From: Phenylobacterium sp.
Lineage (GTDB): Bacteria; Pseudomonadota; Alphaproteobacteria; Caulobacterales; Caulobacteraceae
Length of the DNA: 64,000 nucleotides
Direction: 5' to 3'
NCBI RefSeq assembly: GCF_019636135.1
Contig: NZ_JAHBYD010000002.1
Span: 124,001-188,000, forward strand
This document shows, piece after piece, positions 50,636 to 58,835 of this stretch. The position numbers and the translations under genes were made by a program. How positions within the stretch are numbered: the first letter of the stretch is position 1; each line of letters begins with the position of its first letter. The notes under the pieces are model-generated. The model searched no databases. It saw only the letters and a program-made list of their open reading frames with translations, and had not been told where the DNA came from.

Positions 50636-52515
50636 CCGGCCTCCTGGTCCCGGGCGACAGGCGCCCGGTCGTAGGGCAGCCAGAGCGTGACGAGGGTCCC
50701 GCCTTCGGCGCTCGAACGGCAATCCAGGACGCCGTGGAGGGCCCTCGCACGCGCGGCGATGTTGCCGAGCCCCTTGCCCGGCCGGTCCGCCCGGGCGTCG
50801 TCGAACCCGCGGCCGTTGTCGGCGACATGCGCGGCGATGCCGGGGATCCCGTCACGCATCTCCTCCCCGCACCCGATGCGCATCTCGGTCGCGCCCGAAT
50901 GGGAGAGGACGTTGCCGATCGCCTCCTGGAAGATGCGCAAGACGTGGAGCGCGTTGGTCGCATCGAGCCACGGCAGCGGGCCGCAGCGTCCGACCTCCCA
51001 CCTGCAGGCGATGCCGGCGTCGCGCAGGTCCCCCGCCATCCGATGACGGAGGTTGCCGATCAACGCGACCAGATCGCCTTCGACCGGCTCCAGCGAATCG
51101 ACCGTGATCTTCAGGTCCGCGAGAGCGCGGCTCAGGGTCTTGATCGTGCTGTCCGGCTGTTTCTGCTGCCGGGCGACGGCCAGCGCGGTGATCAGGTTCG
51201 AACCGATGCCGTCGTGCATCTCCCGCATCAGGCGCTCGCGCTCGCTGGCGATCGCGCCGGCGACCACGAGGTCGCGCCGCGACGCCTCGCTGGCCGCCAG
51301 TTCGGCGCGGGTCTCGGCGATGCGTTGCTCCAGCGTCGCGTTCGCCGCCTCGAGCCCGGCGAAGGCGTCCAGCGCCCGCTTCCCGAACACGATCAGGAAC
51401 GCCACGCAGTAGATGCAGCCGCTGAAGACGGTCAGGTAGGCGTCGTTGGTGTTCCAGCCGTCGCCGCCCCCCGCCAGGAGGAAGTCGTAGACCCCGGCGA
51501 ACGGCATCAGCAGCACGACGAGCGCCAGGAGCACATGACCGGTCGTGCGATCGCGCCTGAGGTCGAGGAGGCCGAGAAGCGCGCCGCCCAGCCCGATGAG
51601 CGTCGCGGGCACGTAGAGAATGAGGTTGGACAGCGAGAACGTGGCGTGGATCGCCATGATCGGGAGCCCAAGCGCGAACAGTGCGGCGATCACCGGCTCC
51701 CGATGCGGCATCTTGAGGAACGTCGCGTAGAAGGCGGTGGTCGCCACGGTCGCGAAGTAGGTCGCGTAGACGGTCAGGGCGTTGAACAACGCCAAGTCGA
51801 ACGGCGTGACCTCGGCGAAATACTGGTAGTTCCTCAGGAACCAGAGCCCCGCGGCCAGGGCCAGCCAGAGCAGCTCGACCTCGCGCCGCCGCCCCATCCA
51901 GAGCAGGACCGCCAACCCGCCCAGGGCCAGCATCGCGGCGTTGGCGGCCATGGGCGCGGTGATCTGCCAGAAATACTGCGCCTGATAGAAGTCCTGCACG
52001 ACCGCGTTCGGCCCGACGATCACGCGCCCGACGCCGACCGACTCCTGGGAGACGGCGCGGATGACGATCTCGTTCACGCCCGGTTTCAGGGCCCCCTCGG
52101 GCAGCGGGACCAGGAAGGGCCGGTACCAGGCGAGCTTCTGGTCGCTGACGCGGGCGAAGTTGCGGAACACCTCCGCGCCGTTGACGAACACGATGAACTG
52201 GTTGCGGGTGCTCGCGGTGTAGAGGGCGAGCGGATCGGCGCCGAGCGCCCCGCGATCGAACCGGAACCGGCCCTGGACCGTGTGGTAGTCGCCGGTGCGC
52301 CACCGGGTCTCGAACATCCGGTAGATGTGGGGCGACGGGGCGCGGACCCAGCCGCGGTCCGGAACGTCCAGCCCCGCGGCGAGGACGAAATCGCCATCCT
52401 TGAACTCGATGACCGGGCCGCCCTCGGCCGGCGACGACGTGAACGTGTTCAGCGCTTGCGCCCTCACGGCGCCTGGCGTGAGCAGCAGCAGGAGGATCAG
52501 CAGGACTAGCCGCAT
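50632..52515 (-). CDS. 7TMR-DISM sensor histidine kinase (HisKA_3, NarX/DegS type)
   Basis: The 627-aa membrane sensor has a signal peptide (to about residue 19) and a periplasmic 7TMR-DISM-like beta-sandwich (about 20-185; RGWVRAPSPHIYRMFETRW). Seven membrane helices follow (about 190-390), then a coiled coil, a HisKA_3 dimer domain with phospho-acceptor H434 (ERERLMREMHDGIGSNLITA), and a HATPase domain (EAIGNVLSHSGATEMRI, DNGRGFD, GKGLGNIAARA). The ligand is unknown; DISM domains often sense carbohydrates or envelope signals. It lies 12 bp downstream of its response regulator. A MITE-like element abuts its 3' end and provides the stop codon. Confidence 0.92.
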   Translation of the reverse strand: MRLVLLILLLLLTPGAVRAQALNTFTSSPAEGGPVIEFKDGDFVLAAGLDVPDRGWVRAPSPHIYRMFETRWRTGDYHTVQGRFRFDRGALGADPLALYTASTRNQFIVFVNGAEVFRNFARVSDQKLAWYRPFLVPLPEGALKPGVNEIVIRAVSQESVGVGRVIVGPNAVVQDFYQAQYFWQITAPMAANAAMLALGGLAVLLWMGRRREVELLWLALAAGLWFLRNYQYFAEVTPFDLALFNALTVYATYFATVATTAFYATFLKMPHREPVIAALFALGLPIMAIHATFSLSNLILYVPATLIGLGGALLGLLDLRRDRTTGHVLLALVVLLMPFAGVYDFLLAGGGDGWNTNDAYLTVFSGCIYCVAFLIVFGKRALDAFAGLEAANATLEQRIAETRAELAASEASRRDLVVAGAIASERERLMREMHDGIGSNLITALAVARQQKQPDSTIKTLSRALADLKITVDSLEPVEGDLVALIGNLRHRMAGDLRDAGIACRWEVGRCGPLPWLDATNALHVLRIFQEAIGNVLSHSGATEMRIGCGEEMRDGIPGIAAHVADNGRGFDDARADRPGKGLGNIAARARALHGVLDCRSSAEGGTLVTLWLPYDRAPVARDQEAG

Positions 52516-52527
52516 CGCCCCGGCGTC

Positions 52528-53172
52528 CTAGCCGCGCGAGAACCATCCTTGGGACGATGCTTCGAACAGGGCTTCGGCACGGCTGTTCACCTCAAGCTTC
52601 CGGTAGATGTTCTTGATGTGCGTGCCAATCGTATTGCCCGAGACGGTGAGGATCTCCGCGCACTCGGCGTTGGAGAAGCCGCGCGACAGGAGGTTGAGCA
52701 CCTCGTACTCGCGTTCGGACAGAGGCGACGCCATCGGGCGGGGCACGTTTGGGTCGGGGCGGATCTCACCGAGAAGCTGGCGCGCGATGATCGGGCTGAT
52801 CGGCGACCCGCCCCGGCGGATCTCGCGCACCGCCGCCATGCAGTCCTCGATCCGCTCGTCCTTGAGCAGGTAGCCGCGGGCGCCGGCGCGGATCGCATCC
52901 AGCACCTTGTTCTGGTTCGCGAAGACCGTGATCACGAGGATGTCGGTGTCGCGGCCCGTCAGCGCCTCCTTGCGGATCAGCGAGACGCCGCTGCCGTCCG
53001 GAAGCCCGAGGTCGCAGAGCAGCACGTCGTAGCCGCCCGCCTCGATCATCCCCTCCGCCTCGGCCACGTTGGCGGCCGTCGCGGTCAACAGCATGTCCTC
53101 GCATCCCTCGATCGCGCGGGAGAGGTGATCGCGCATCACCGGATCGTCTTCGACGACAGCGACTCGGATCAT
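52528..53172 (-). CDS. NarL/LuxR family response regulator
   Basis: The 214-aa regulator has a receiver domain (IRVAVVEDDPVMRDHL; phospho-acceptor D54 in LLCDLGLPDG) and a LuxR-type HTH (SEREYEVLNLLSRGFSNAEC, NTIGTHIKNIYRKLEVNSRA). It pairs with the adjacent DISM kinase. GGGGGA precedes ATG 53172 by 7 nt; a longer start at 53220 is less likely. The divergent region toward the secreted-protein gene contains TCACCTGATCCGGTGA, a short imperfect palindrome at 53235-53250 that could be its target. Confidence 0.92.
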   Translation of the reverse strand: MIRVAVVEDDPVMRDHLSRAIEGCEDMLLTATAANVAEAEGMIEAGGYDVLLCDLGLPDGSGVSLIRKEALTGRDTDILVITVFANQNKVLDAIRAGARGYLLKDERIEDCMAAVREIRRGGSPISPIIARQLLGEIRPDPNVPRPMASPLSEREYEVLNLLSRGFSNAECAEILTVSGNTIGTHIKNIYRKLEVNSRAEALFEASSQGWFSRG

Positions 53173-53318
53173 CGGCGGTCCCCCGGCTTGCACGCGCTTG
53201 GTCTCGAAAGGATGCGCCATCCCCCCGTCCGGACAATCACCTGATCCGGTGATCGACGGTCAAGCTTTGGACGACCTACCCCAAGAGGCAGGCCATGGAG
53301 GCCTCGGAGGGAGTTCGC

Positions 53319-54335
53319 ATGCTCATGAAGGTCGTCACGTCGCTTTCGCTCATGCTGAGCGGCGTCAGCGCGGTCGCGCTCAATCCCGTCGCGGCGCAGG
53401 CCCAGCCGCCGACCCTGTACACGCAGTGCGTGAAGAACGTCTTCGGCACCGGCATCGTCGCCAAGGTGCGCTGGTACGATCCGAGGAAGGTCGACTACAC
53501 GCCGGGCCTGAAGAACGACGACCCGCTGACCCCCAACGACGAAAGGGTCGGCACGATCAAGCCGATCGGCGGGGCCGGCCCGGTCTACGAGGACACCATC
53601 GCGGTCGGCCAGCAGTCCTGCTACGGCGGCGTCACCGGCATCCAGCCCCCCCGCCTGGCCCTCGTGTCGGTCGTCGGCGCGGAGTTCCTGAACGAGGCGA
53701 TCACGCTGGCGGCGGGCACGGTCGTCGGCATCGGCGGCGCCGTGGCCTGCGCGGGCAGCGCCGGCGCCGCCTGCCCGGCGGCCGCCGCGGCGGTGGGGGC
53801 CGTCGTCTCGGCGGTGGGCATGGCGTTGCCGGACGGCAAGGCCATCTTCTACGCCGGCACGCCGGGCAGCCTCGAGGTGAAGGGCACCGCCTGGGCGCCC
53901 GTCGCGATCGACAAGACGCTGGGCGTCGCGCAACTGGTCTACCGGGCCAACATCGACTTCTGCCACTCGGACCTGCGCGACACGGCCACCGGCAACACCA
54001 TCACGGTCGACTTCCTGTCGAACGGGGTCAGCGCCGGCCGCCAGATGGTCAAGGGCAACGTCTCGGACTGCGGGACCTTCTCCCGGGGCTATCTGGAAAC
54101 CGCGCTGACCACGGACAAGGTCGTCGATGCGGTGCGGGTCAGCACCGACGGTGGGGACGCCATGTTCATCGACCAGGTGCGGGTCTATCGCGACGACGCC
54201 ATGATCATCTGGGACGGGCGGGACAACGGCCGCGGCTGGTGCCTGTCGACCGATCCGAACGACCATGTGGGCGGCTGGGAAGCCGCCGCCTCGGGCTGCG
54301 CCCGGAGCTACACCTTCAACAGTCGGCCGAACTGA
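53319..54335 (+). CDS. Secreted protein of unknown function next to a two-component system
   Basis: The 338-aa product has a signal peptide (MLMKVVTSLSLMLSGVSAVA through QAQ). The mature protein has several cysteines, a Gly/Ala-rich hydrophobic stretch around residues 125-170 (LAAGTVVGIGGAVACAGSAG) that could be a membrane-active or transmembrane segment, and a C-terminal beta-rich part (IDQVRVYRDDAMIIWDGRDN). I recognise no family. GGAGGG lies 6 nt before ATG 53319; ATG 53295 is also in frame. It is divergent from the NarL-type regulator, which suggests it is a target of that system. Confidence 0.75.
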   Translation: MLMKVVTSLSLMLSGVSAVALNPVAAQAQPPTLYTQCVKNVFGTGIVAKVRWYDPRKVDYTPGLKNDDPLTPNDERVGTIKPIGGAGPVYEDTIAVGQQSCYGGVTGIQPPRLALVSVVGAEFLNEAITLAAGTVVGIGGAVACAGSAGAACPAAAAAVGAVVSAVGMALPDGKAIFYAGTPGSLEVKGTAWAPVAIDKTLGVAQLVYRANIDFCHSDLRDTATGNTITVDFLSNGVSAGRQMVKGNVSDCGTFSRGYLETALTTDKVVDAVRVSTDGGDAMFIDQVRVYRDDAMIIWDGRDNGRGWCLSTDPNDHVGGWEAAASGCARSYTFNSRPN

Positions 54336-54422
54336 CCGGCGTCATGCGACGGCAGGGCGGGATCGGGCTGCGACGGTCCGGTCCCGTTTCGCCTGCCCGC
54401 CGCACGGCGTCCGGCCTCGCCC

Positions 54423-55250
54423 CTACCCCGCCTTCGCGAAGTAGATCTCGGCGGGCCCCGGGAACTTCCGTTGCCTCACGTCGTCGGCGTAGGCGGCGAC
54501 CGACTTGCCGATCTGGGTGCGGAGGTCGCCGTAGCGTCTCACGAACTTCGGGGTCCAGTCGAAGAGGCCCAGCATGTCGTCGGTGACGAGGATCTGGCCG
54601 TCGCAGCCGACGCTGGCGCCGATGCCGACGGTGGGGACGGCGACGGCCTCGGTGATCTCGCGGGCGAGGCCCTCGGCGACGCCCTCGACGACGATGGCGA
54701 AGGCGCCGGCCTCGGCGGTGGCGCGGGCTTCGTCGAGGATGCGGCGGCGCTCGTGGTCGAGCTTGCCCTTGGCCTTGAAGCCGCCGTCCACGAGCACGGC
54801 CTGGGGCCTGAGGCCCACGTGGCCCATGACGGGGACGCCGCGCTTCACCAGGTATTCGATGTTGGCGACGATGGTCTCGCCGGACTCGACCTTCACGGCC
54901 GAGGCGCCGGTCTCCTTCATGATCCGCGAGGCGTTGGCGAAGGCGTCCTGCGGGCTGCCCTCGTAGCTGCCGAAGGGCATGTCGACCACGACCATGGCGC
55001 GGCGCGATCCGCGCATCACCGCCTGGCCGTGCAGGATCATCATCTCCAGCGTGACGCCGACGGTGTTGGGCAGGCCGTGGACGACCATGCCGACGCTGTC
55101 GCCCACCAGCATCAGGTCGCAATGCTGGTCGAGGATCTCGGCCATCGGGGCGGTGTAGGCCGTGAGGCAGACGATGGGGACGCCGCCCTTGCGCGCGGCG
55201 ATGTCCGGTGCGGCGAGGCGCCGGACCGTCTCCTGGCGATGCGAAGACAC
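54423..55250 (-). CDS. panB: 3-methyl-2-oxobutanoate hydroxymethyltransferase
   Basis: The 275-aa TIM-barrel enzyme makes ketopantoate for pantothenate and CoA synthesis. It has DLMLVGDSVGMVVHGLPNT, VVVDMPFGSYEGSPQDAFAN, GVPVMGHVGLRPQ and VPTVGIGASVGCDGQILVTD, with magnesium-binding aspartates in the first two. The GTG start at 55250 follows AGGAG. panC is not in the window. It lies downstream of the two ECF cassettes, 2 bp from the membrane protein gene, and may be read through from them. Confidence 0.95.
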   Translation of the reverse strand: MSSHRQETVRRLAAPDIAARKGGVPIVCLTAYTAPMAEILDQHCDLMLVGDSVGMVVHGLPNTVGVTLEMMILHGQAVMRGSRRAMVVVDMPFGSYEGSPQDAFANASRIMKETGASAVKVESGETIVANIEYLVKRGVPVMGHVGLRPQAVLVDGGFKAKGKLDHERRRILDEARATAEAGAFAIVVEGVAEGLAREITEAVAVPTVGIGASVGCDGQILVTDDMLGLFDWTPKFVRRYGDLRTQIGKSVAAYADDVRQRKFPGPAEIYFAKAG

Positions 55251-55252
55251 GA

Positions 55253-55627
55253 CTAGAACTCCTGGACCAACCTCGCCGCGAACACGCCCATGGTCACGAA
55301 AGCCAGGCCGACGGCGATCCACAGCCCATAGCCGCCCGAGAGCGCGGACACCATGTCGGTTGTGGGCGTGACGCGCGCAAGTCCTTGTGAAAGCACCCGG
55401 GCGGACTGCTCGGCGCTCTCGACGCGCTGGAAGAGGTTGGACATCACGAGCTGGCTGGCGCCGACGACGCCGCCGGCGAGGCCCGCGGCCCCGATCAGCC
55501 AGCGCCGGAGGTTCCAGCCCCGGTCTAGGCGGCGTTCGACGCGCTCGGCGAAGGCCTGCGCGTCGGGCATGTCGGGGCTCTGGGCGAACAGGCGCTCGAG
55601 ACGGCGTTCGAAATCGACCTCAGCCAT
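55253..55627 (-). CDS. Small membrane protein of ECF cassette B (putative anti-sigma partner)
   Basis: The 124-aa protein has a cytoplasmic N-terminus (MAEVDFERRLERLFAQSPDMPDAQAFAERV) and two membrane helices (WLIGAAGLAGGVVGASQLVM; GYGLWIAVGLAFVTMGVFAA). An N-terminal acidic/helical domain before membrane helices fits a membrane anti-sigma factor, but there is no zinc HxxxCxxC motif. It overlaps the sigma gene by 8 bp on the same strand. The counterpart in cassette A is the 97-aa protein at 56752. Confidence 0.75.
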   Translation of the reverse strand: MAEVDFERRLERLFAQSPDMPDAQAFAERVERRLDRGWNLRRWLIGAAGLAGGVVGASQLVMSNLFQRVESAEQSARVLSQGLARVTPTTDMVSALSGGYGLWIAVGLAFVTMGVFAARLVQEF

Positions 55628-56228
55628 TGCTCCGCCTCCCTTCCACCACAGCCCCCTCGTTCGGCTCCCCGTTGGGCGCGAGCCGCGCCCGGAGCTTATC
55701 CAGACCACGTTTGACATGGGATTTGACCGTTCCAAGCGGCAGGTTCAAGGCCTCGGCGGCTTCCCCGTGGGACAGGCCCGCGCCGTAGCACATGGACACG
55801 CACAGCCGCTCGGGCGCGGAGAGGGCCTTCATGGCCTCCTCCAGGTCCATGCGGCGGTCGGCGTCCCCGCCGTTCCCGAGACCGGCGGCGGCGTCCGCCT
55901 CCTCCCGGCCTTCCTCGGCCGCCAGGGCGGCGAGACGCTTCTCGCGCTGCAGCCGGCGCAGGTAGAGCCTGGCGGCGATGCGCTTCACCCAGCCCGTGAA
56001 CGTGCCCTCGCCGCGGAACTCGGAAATCCTCTCGAACGCCGCCAGGAACGCATCCTGGGCGACATCGTCGGCCTCGGCCGCCTGCGCCCCCATCCGCCGC
56101 AGCAGATTACGGACGGCCGAGCCATGGCGACGCACCAGCTCCCCGAAGGCGCGCCGCTCGCCGGCCGCGGCGTAGGCGCAGAGCTCTACGTCGTGCTGGC
56201 TGGCGAAACTGAGACTTTTGCCCGGCAT
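55620..56228 (-). CDS. ECF RNA polymerase sigma factor (cassette B)
   Basis: The 202-aa sigma-70-family factor has region 2 (ELVRRHGSAVRNLLRRMGAQ, DDVAQDAFLAAFERISEFRG) and region 4 (LSAPERLCVSMCYGAGLSHG, AEALNLPLGTVKSHVKRGLD). It lacks sigma regions 1 and 3, as ECFs do. It is encoded after a membrane protein gene and before a two-helix membrane protein gene, the same arrangement as cassette A. Its region 4 is closely similar to that of cassette A (LPLGTVKSHV in both). Confidence 0.93.
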   Translation of the reverse strand: MPGKSLSFASQHDVELCAYAAAGERRAFGELVRRHGSAVRNLLRRMGAQAAEADDVAQDAFLAAFERISEFRGEGTFTGWVKRIAARLYLRRLQREKRLAALAAEEGREEADAAAGLGNGGDADRRMDLEEAMKALSAPERLCVSMCYGAGLSHGEAAEALNLPLGTVKSHVKRGLDKLRARLAPNGEPNEGAVVEGRRSNG

Positions 56229-56253
56229 GGGCGTGATCCCCCGATCCGGCGGC

Positions 56254-56637
56254 TCAGGCCCTGGGCTTGTTCATCAGGCCGAGGGCGATGAACGCCAGGC
56301 CGATGAAGGTCGGGAAGGCCGCGAAGCCGAGGATCGGCAGCAGCGCGTCGGCTTCCTCGAAACTGAGGGCCCCGCCGAAGGCCGCCAGGCCGATGCCCAC
56401 GCCCAGCCAGATGATGCCGATGCGCAGGTCGCGCTGGGGCGACGGCAGGCGCGGATCGGTGCGCACGTCGCTCGACATGGCGTCGATGACCTCGCCCGGC
56501 AGGGGCTGGCCCTTCTCGATGGCCACGCGGAGCGTCTCGGCCATCTTCTGGCGCTCGATGCTCTTGAAGTAGCGCGGCACGATGAACAGCGACGCGAAGC
56601 TCCCGAAGATGATCAGGACAATCAGCACGGACTCCAT
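56254..56637 (-). CDS. Small inner-membrane protein of ECF cassette B (DUF6249-like)
   Basis: The 127-aa protein has an N-terminal membrane helix (SVLIVLIIFGSFASLFIVPR), a cytoplasmic helix containing KSIERQKMAETLRVAIEKGQ, and two C-terminal helices (IGIIWLGVGIGLAAFGGALS; LGFAAFPTFIGLAFIALGLM). The pattern of helix, charged (R/E)xxRxxIExGQ(P/E)xPxExx segment, then two helices also occurs in the 149-aa protein at 57569 (NLVREFTSQGKDPPPELMRA). I recall this as DUF6249. It is the first gene of the cassette. Confidence 0.75.
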   Translation of the reverse strand: MESVLIVLIIFGSFASLFIVPRYFKSIERQKMAETLRVAIEKGQPLPGEVIDAMSSDVRTDPRLPSPQRDLRIGIIWLGVGIGLAAFGGALSFEEADALLPILGFAAFPTFIGLAFIALGLMNKPRA

Positions 56638-56751
56638 CTTCTCGTTCTCCTCTCCAAGTCTGGCCGGGCGGGGAGCGCCCGTCTCTGCTGGGAAAGAGAC
56701 CTAGACCTGCCCGGTCGGATGCAGAAGGCCGGATGAAAGCTTGTCCATGTT

Positions 56752-57045
56752 TCAGCCGGCGGGGGCCGTTGCGCGCCCGTCCGCCAGGACGACGGCCACC
56801 GCCGCGAGCGTGACGGCGGCGGCGACGGGGCCGAGTTGGCCGCCGACCTGGGCCAGCAGCGGGTGCAGGACCGGCCAGAGCGCCCACAGGATCAGGCCGC
56901 CGATCAGGGTCGCGCCCGACAGCCAGGCGACGTCCAGCAGGAAGCGGCGGCGCGCCACGGCCTCCATCACCGCGGCTGAGAAGGCCGGATCGCGGGCGGG
57001 CGGCTCGTCCTGCGCGAACAGCGCCTTCAGGTGCGCGTCGGTCAT
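56752..57045 (-). CDS. Small membrane protein of ECF cassette A (putative anti-sigma partner)
   Basis: The 97-aa protein has an N-terminal segment (MTDAHLKALFAQDEPPARDPAFSA in parts: LKALFAQDEPPARDPAF) and two membrane helices (VAWLSGATLIGGLILWALWP; LGPVAAAVTLAAVAVVLADG). Its N-terminus, LFAQDEPPARDPAFSAAVMEAVARR, is similar in layout to LFAQSPDMPDAQAFAERVERR of the cassette B protein, supporting common descent. It overlaps the sigma gene (ATGA). Confidence 0.75.
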   Translation of the reverse strand: MTDAHLKALFAQDEPPARDPAFSAAVMEAVARRRFLLDVAWLSGATLIGGLILWALWPVLHPLLAQVGGQLGPVAAAVTLAAVAVVLADGRATAPAG

Positions 57046-57572
57046 CGGGACCCTCCTAGCACGTCGAGGAGCCGCGCGCGGCCCCGCGTCACATGGGACT
57101 TCACCGTGCCCAGCGGCAGGCCCAGCGCCTCGGCGGCCTCCGCGTGGCTGAAGTCGGCCGCCAGGCAGAGCGCCACGCAGGCGCGCTGGTCGGGCGGGAG
57201 CTGGGCCATGGCGGCCTCGAGCGTCATGCGCTCGTCGCTCATGGCCGAGGCTTGCGGCGGCTTTCCGGCTTCGTACGCGGCCTCGCGGGTGCGGTCGCGG
57301 GCGCGGCTGCGGACGGCGGCGAGGTGCTTGTTCCAGCCGATGCCGCAGAGCCAGGCGCGGACGGACGCCCCGGATTCGAGACGGCCGATGCGCGACCAGG
57401 CGGTCAGGAACGTCTCCTGCGCGAGATCGTCGGCCAGGGCCCAGTCGCCGCAGGCGCGGCGCAGGAAGGCGCGCACGGCCTGCTGGTGGCGCTCCACCAG
57501 CCGCGCGAACGCCGCCGTCGAGCCGGCCCGGGCCTGCTCGACCAGCGCGATATCGAGGCCTTCCGGGCTCAC
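57042..57572 (-). CDS. ECF RNA polymerase sigma factor (cassette A)
   Basis: The 176-aa factor has region 2 (AFARLVERHQQAVRAFLRRA, ADDLAQETFLTAWSRIGRLE) and region 4 (LPPDQRACVALCLAADFSHA, AEALGLPLGTVKSHVTRGRA). The GTG start overlaps the stop of the preceding membrane-protein gene (GTGA), and its stop overlaps the next start (ATGA): the three genes are tightly coupled. Compared with cassette B it is shorter at both ends. Confidence 0.93.
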   Translation of the reverse strand: MSPEGLDIALVEQARAGSTAAFARLVERHQQAVRAFLRRACGDWALADDLAQETFLTAWSRIGRLESGASVRAWLCGIGWNKHLAAVRSRARDRTREAAYEAGKPPQASAMSDERMTLEAAMAQLPPDQRACVALCLAADFSHAEAAEALGLPLGTVKSHVTRGRARLLDVLGGSR

Positions 57573-58018
57573 CTGGCCCGGAAGATGGTGGAGAAGATGG
57601 CCGCGATGGCGTGGCCGACCGCGACGCAGGTCATGATCACCGCCACCAGGCGGAACGGCCCGTCCACGCCGGGGAAGTCGGCGTACTCCGAGGCGAACCA
57701 GAAGCCCGCGGCGACCGAGCCGGTGATGATCGCCGTGCGCCAGGCCCAGTACGGCCCCATGCGCCAGTAGTGGCGGCGGTAGCGGCGGCCGTAGCGGTCA
57801 TAGCGGCCGTAGGCGGAGTCCGGATCGTCGAGGGCTTCCTCGTCGTGGATGGCGCGCATCAGCTCGGGGGGCGGGTCCTTGCCCTGGCTGGTGAACTCGC
57901 GGACGAGGTTCAGCCGTTCCTGGCTGCGCTTGTAGGCGAGCCAGCGGTCGAAGGCGCCGAACGCGAAGAACATGATCGGGAAGATCAGCCACCAGTAGCC
58001 GTAGAAGAAGGACTCCAT
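57569..58018 (-). CDS. Small inner-membrane protein of ECF cassette A (DUF6249-like)
   Basis: The 149-aa protein has an N-terminal membrane helix (YGYWWLIFPIMFFAFGAFDRW), a charged segment (SQERLNLVREFTSQGKDPPP), a Tyr/Arg-rich stretch (YGRYDRYGRRYRRHYWRMG) and two C-terminal helices (AWRTAIITGSVAAGFWFASE; FRLVAVIMTCVAVGHAIAAI). GGAG precedes ATG 58018. It is the first gene of cassette A and the positional counterpart of the protein at 56254. The Tyr/Arg run is not in the paralog. Confidence 0.78.
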   Translation of the reverse strand: MESFFYGYWWLIFPIMFFAFGAFDRWLAYKRSQERLNLVREFTSQGKDPPPELMRAIHDEEALDDPDSAYGRYDRYGRRYRRHYWRMGPYWAWRTAIITGSVAAGFWFASEYADFPGVDGPFRLVAVIMTCVAVGHAIAAIFSTIFRAR

Positions 58019-58123
58019 CGCGGGTCTCCAGGGTGCGGACCGCACGGAGCCGTCTCCGCCGTCCTCTTGCCCCGTAGTCGCCGCCGGTCGCGGAAACGGA
58101 TGCGGCGGGAGCGGTAAAATGAA

Positions 58124-58224
58124 AACAACGGAGATCGCGGAGATGCGCGGAGGAGGGTCGCGCGCCGGACTCTCTGCGTATCTCCGCGATCTCCGCGGTT
58201 GAATCCTTGCGGCGCCTGCGGCGC
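58124..58224. repeat. Composite intergenic repeat, copy 7 (GATCGCGGAG stem)
   Basis: Arms at 58124-58152 and 58172-58200 pair with a few mismatches (core GGAGATCGCGGAGAT). They are of the same family as the repeat at 2058. Then comes the left-module complement GGCGCCTGCGGCGC at 58211-58224, whose last base is the first of the stop codon of the adjacent ArsC-like gene (58224-58226). The other outer module is not seen. Confidence 0.82.
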
Positions 58225-58568
58225 TACAGGAGCGTTTCGTACACCTCGGGCTTGAAGCCGACGGTGAGGCGGCCGTCCTGGTCGAGGACCGGGCGCTTGA
58301 TCATCGAGGGATTGGCCAGCATCAGGTCGACGGCTTTCGCCGCGTCGATCCCCTGCCTGTCGGCGTCGGGGAGGTTGCGGAAGGTCGTGCCGGCCTTGTT
58401 GAGCAGGACCTCCCAGCCGACGGCCTTCACCCAGCCTTCGAGGGTGGCGCGGTCGAGGCCGGCCTTCCTGTAGTCGTGGAAGTCGTAGGCCACGCCGTGG
58501 CCGTCGAGCCAGGTCCAGGCCTTCTTCATCGTGTCGCAGTTCTTGATGCCGTACAGCGTCGCGGCCAT
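58224..58568 (-). CDS. ArsC/Spx-family reductase-like protein (YffB type)
   Basis: The 114-aa thioredoxin-fold protein has TLYGIKNCDTMKKAWTWLDG at the N-terminus, with a single cysteine C11, and NKAGTTFRNLPDADRQGIDA, NPSMIKRPVLDQDGRLTVGF further on. These match the glutathione-dependent YffB/ArsC-like family rather than true arsenate reductases or Spx (no CxxC). It probably reduces thiols or glutathione mixed disulfides. The start ATG at 58568 lies 12 bp from the divergent DUF2164 gene, so the promoters overlap. Confidence 0.88.
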   Translation of the reverse strand: MAATLYGIKNCDTMKKAWTWLDGHGVAYDFHDYRKAGLDRATLEGWVKAVGWEVLLNKAGTTFRNLPDADRQGIDAAKAVDLMLANPSMIKRPVLDQDGRLTVGFKPEVYETLL

Positions 58569-58580
58569 CGTGGCCCTCCC

Positions 58581-58835
58581 ATGCCGAAGATCGAACTCAC
58601 CAAGGAAGACCGCGACGCCGCCAGCCGGGCGCTGAGCCGCTACCTCAAGGCCGAGCTGGACCTGGAGGTGACGGGATTCGACGCGGTGTTCCTGCTGGAC
58701 TTCGTCACCGAGACCCTCGGCCCCTACTTCTACAACCAGGCGCTGGCCGACGCCCAGGCGCTGCTGGGCAAGAAGCTGGAAGAACTGGGCGAAGCCATCT
58801 GGCAACTGGAGCAGACGCCGCCGAAGCGGCCCTAG
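58581..58835 (+). CDS. DUF2164 family protein
   Basis: The 84-aa soluble protein has the sequence KIELTKEDRDAASRALSRYL and GFDAVFLLDFVTETLGPYFYNQALADAQALL (cited from LLDFVTETLGPYFYNQALAD), characteristic of DUF2164. Function is unknown. It is divergent from the ArsC-like gene and convergent with the RNA ligase gene, overlapping its 3' end by 4 bp. Confidence 0.85.
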   Translation: MPKIELTKEDRDAASRALSRYLKAELDLEVTGFDAVFLLDFVTETLGPYFYNQALADAQALLGKKLEELGEAIWQLEQTPPKRP

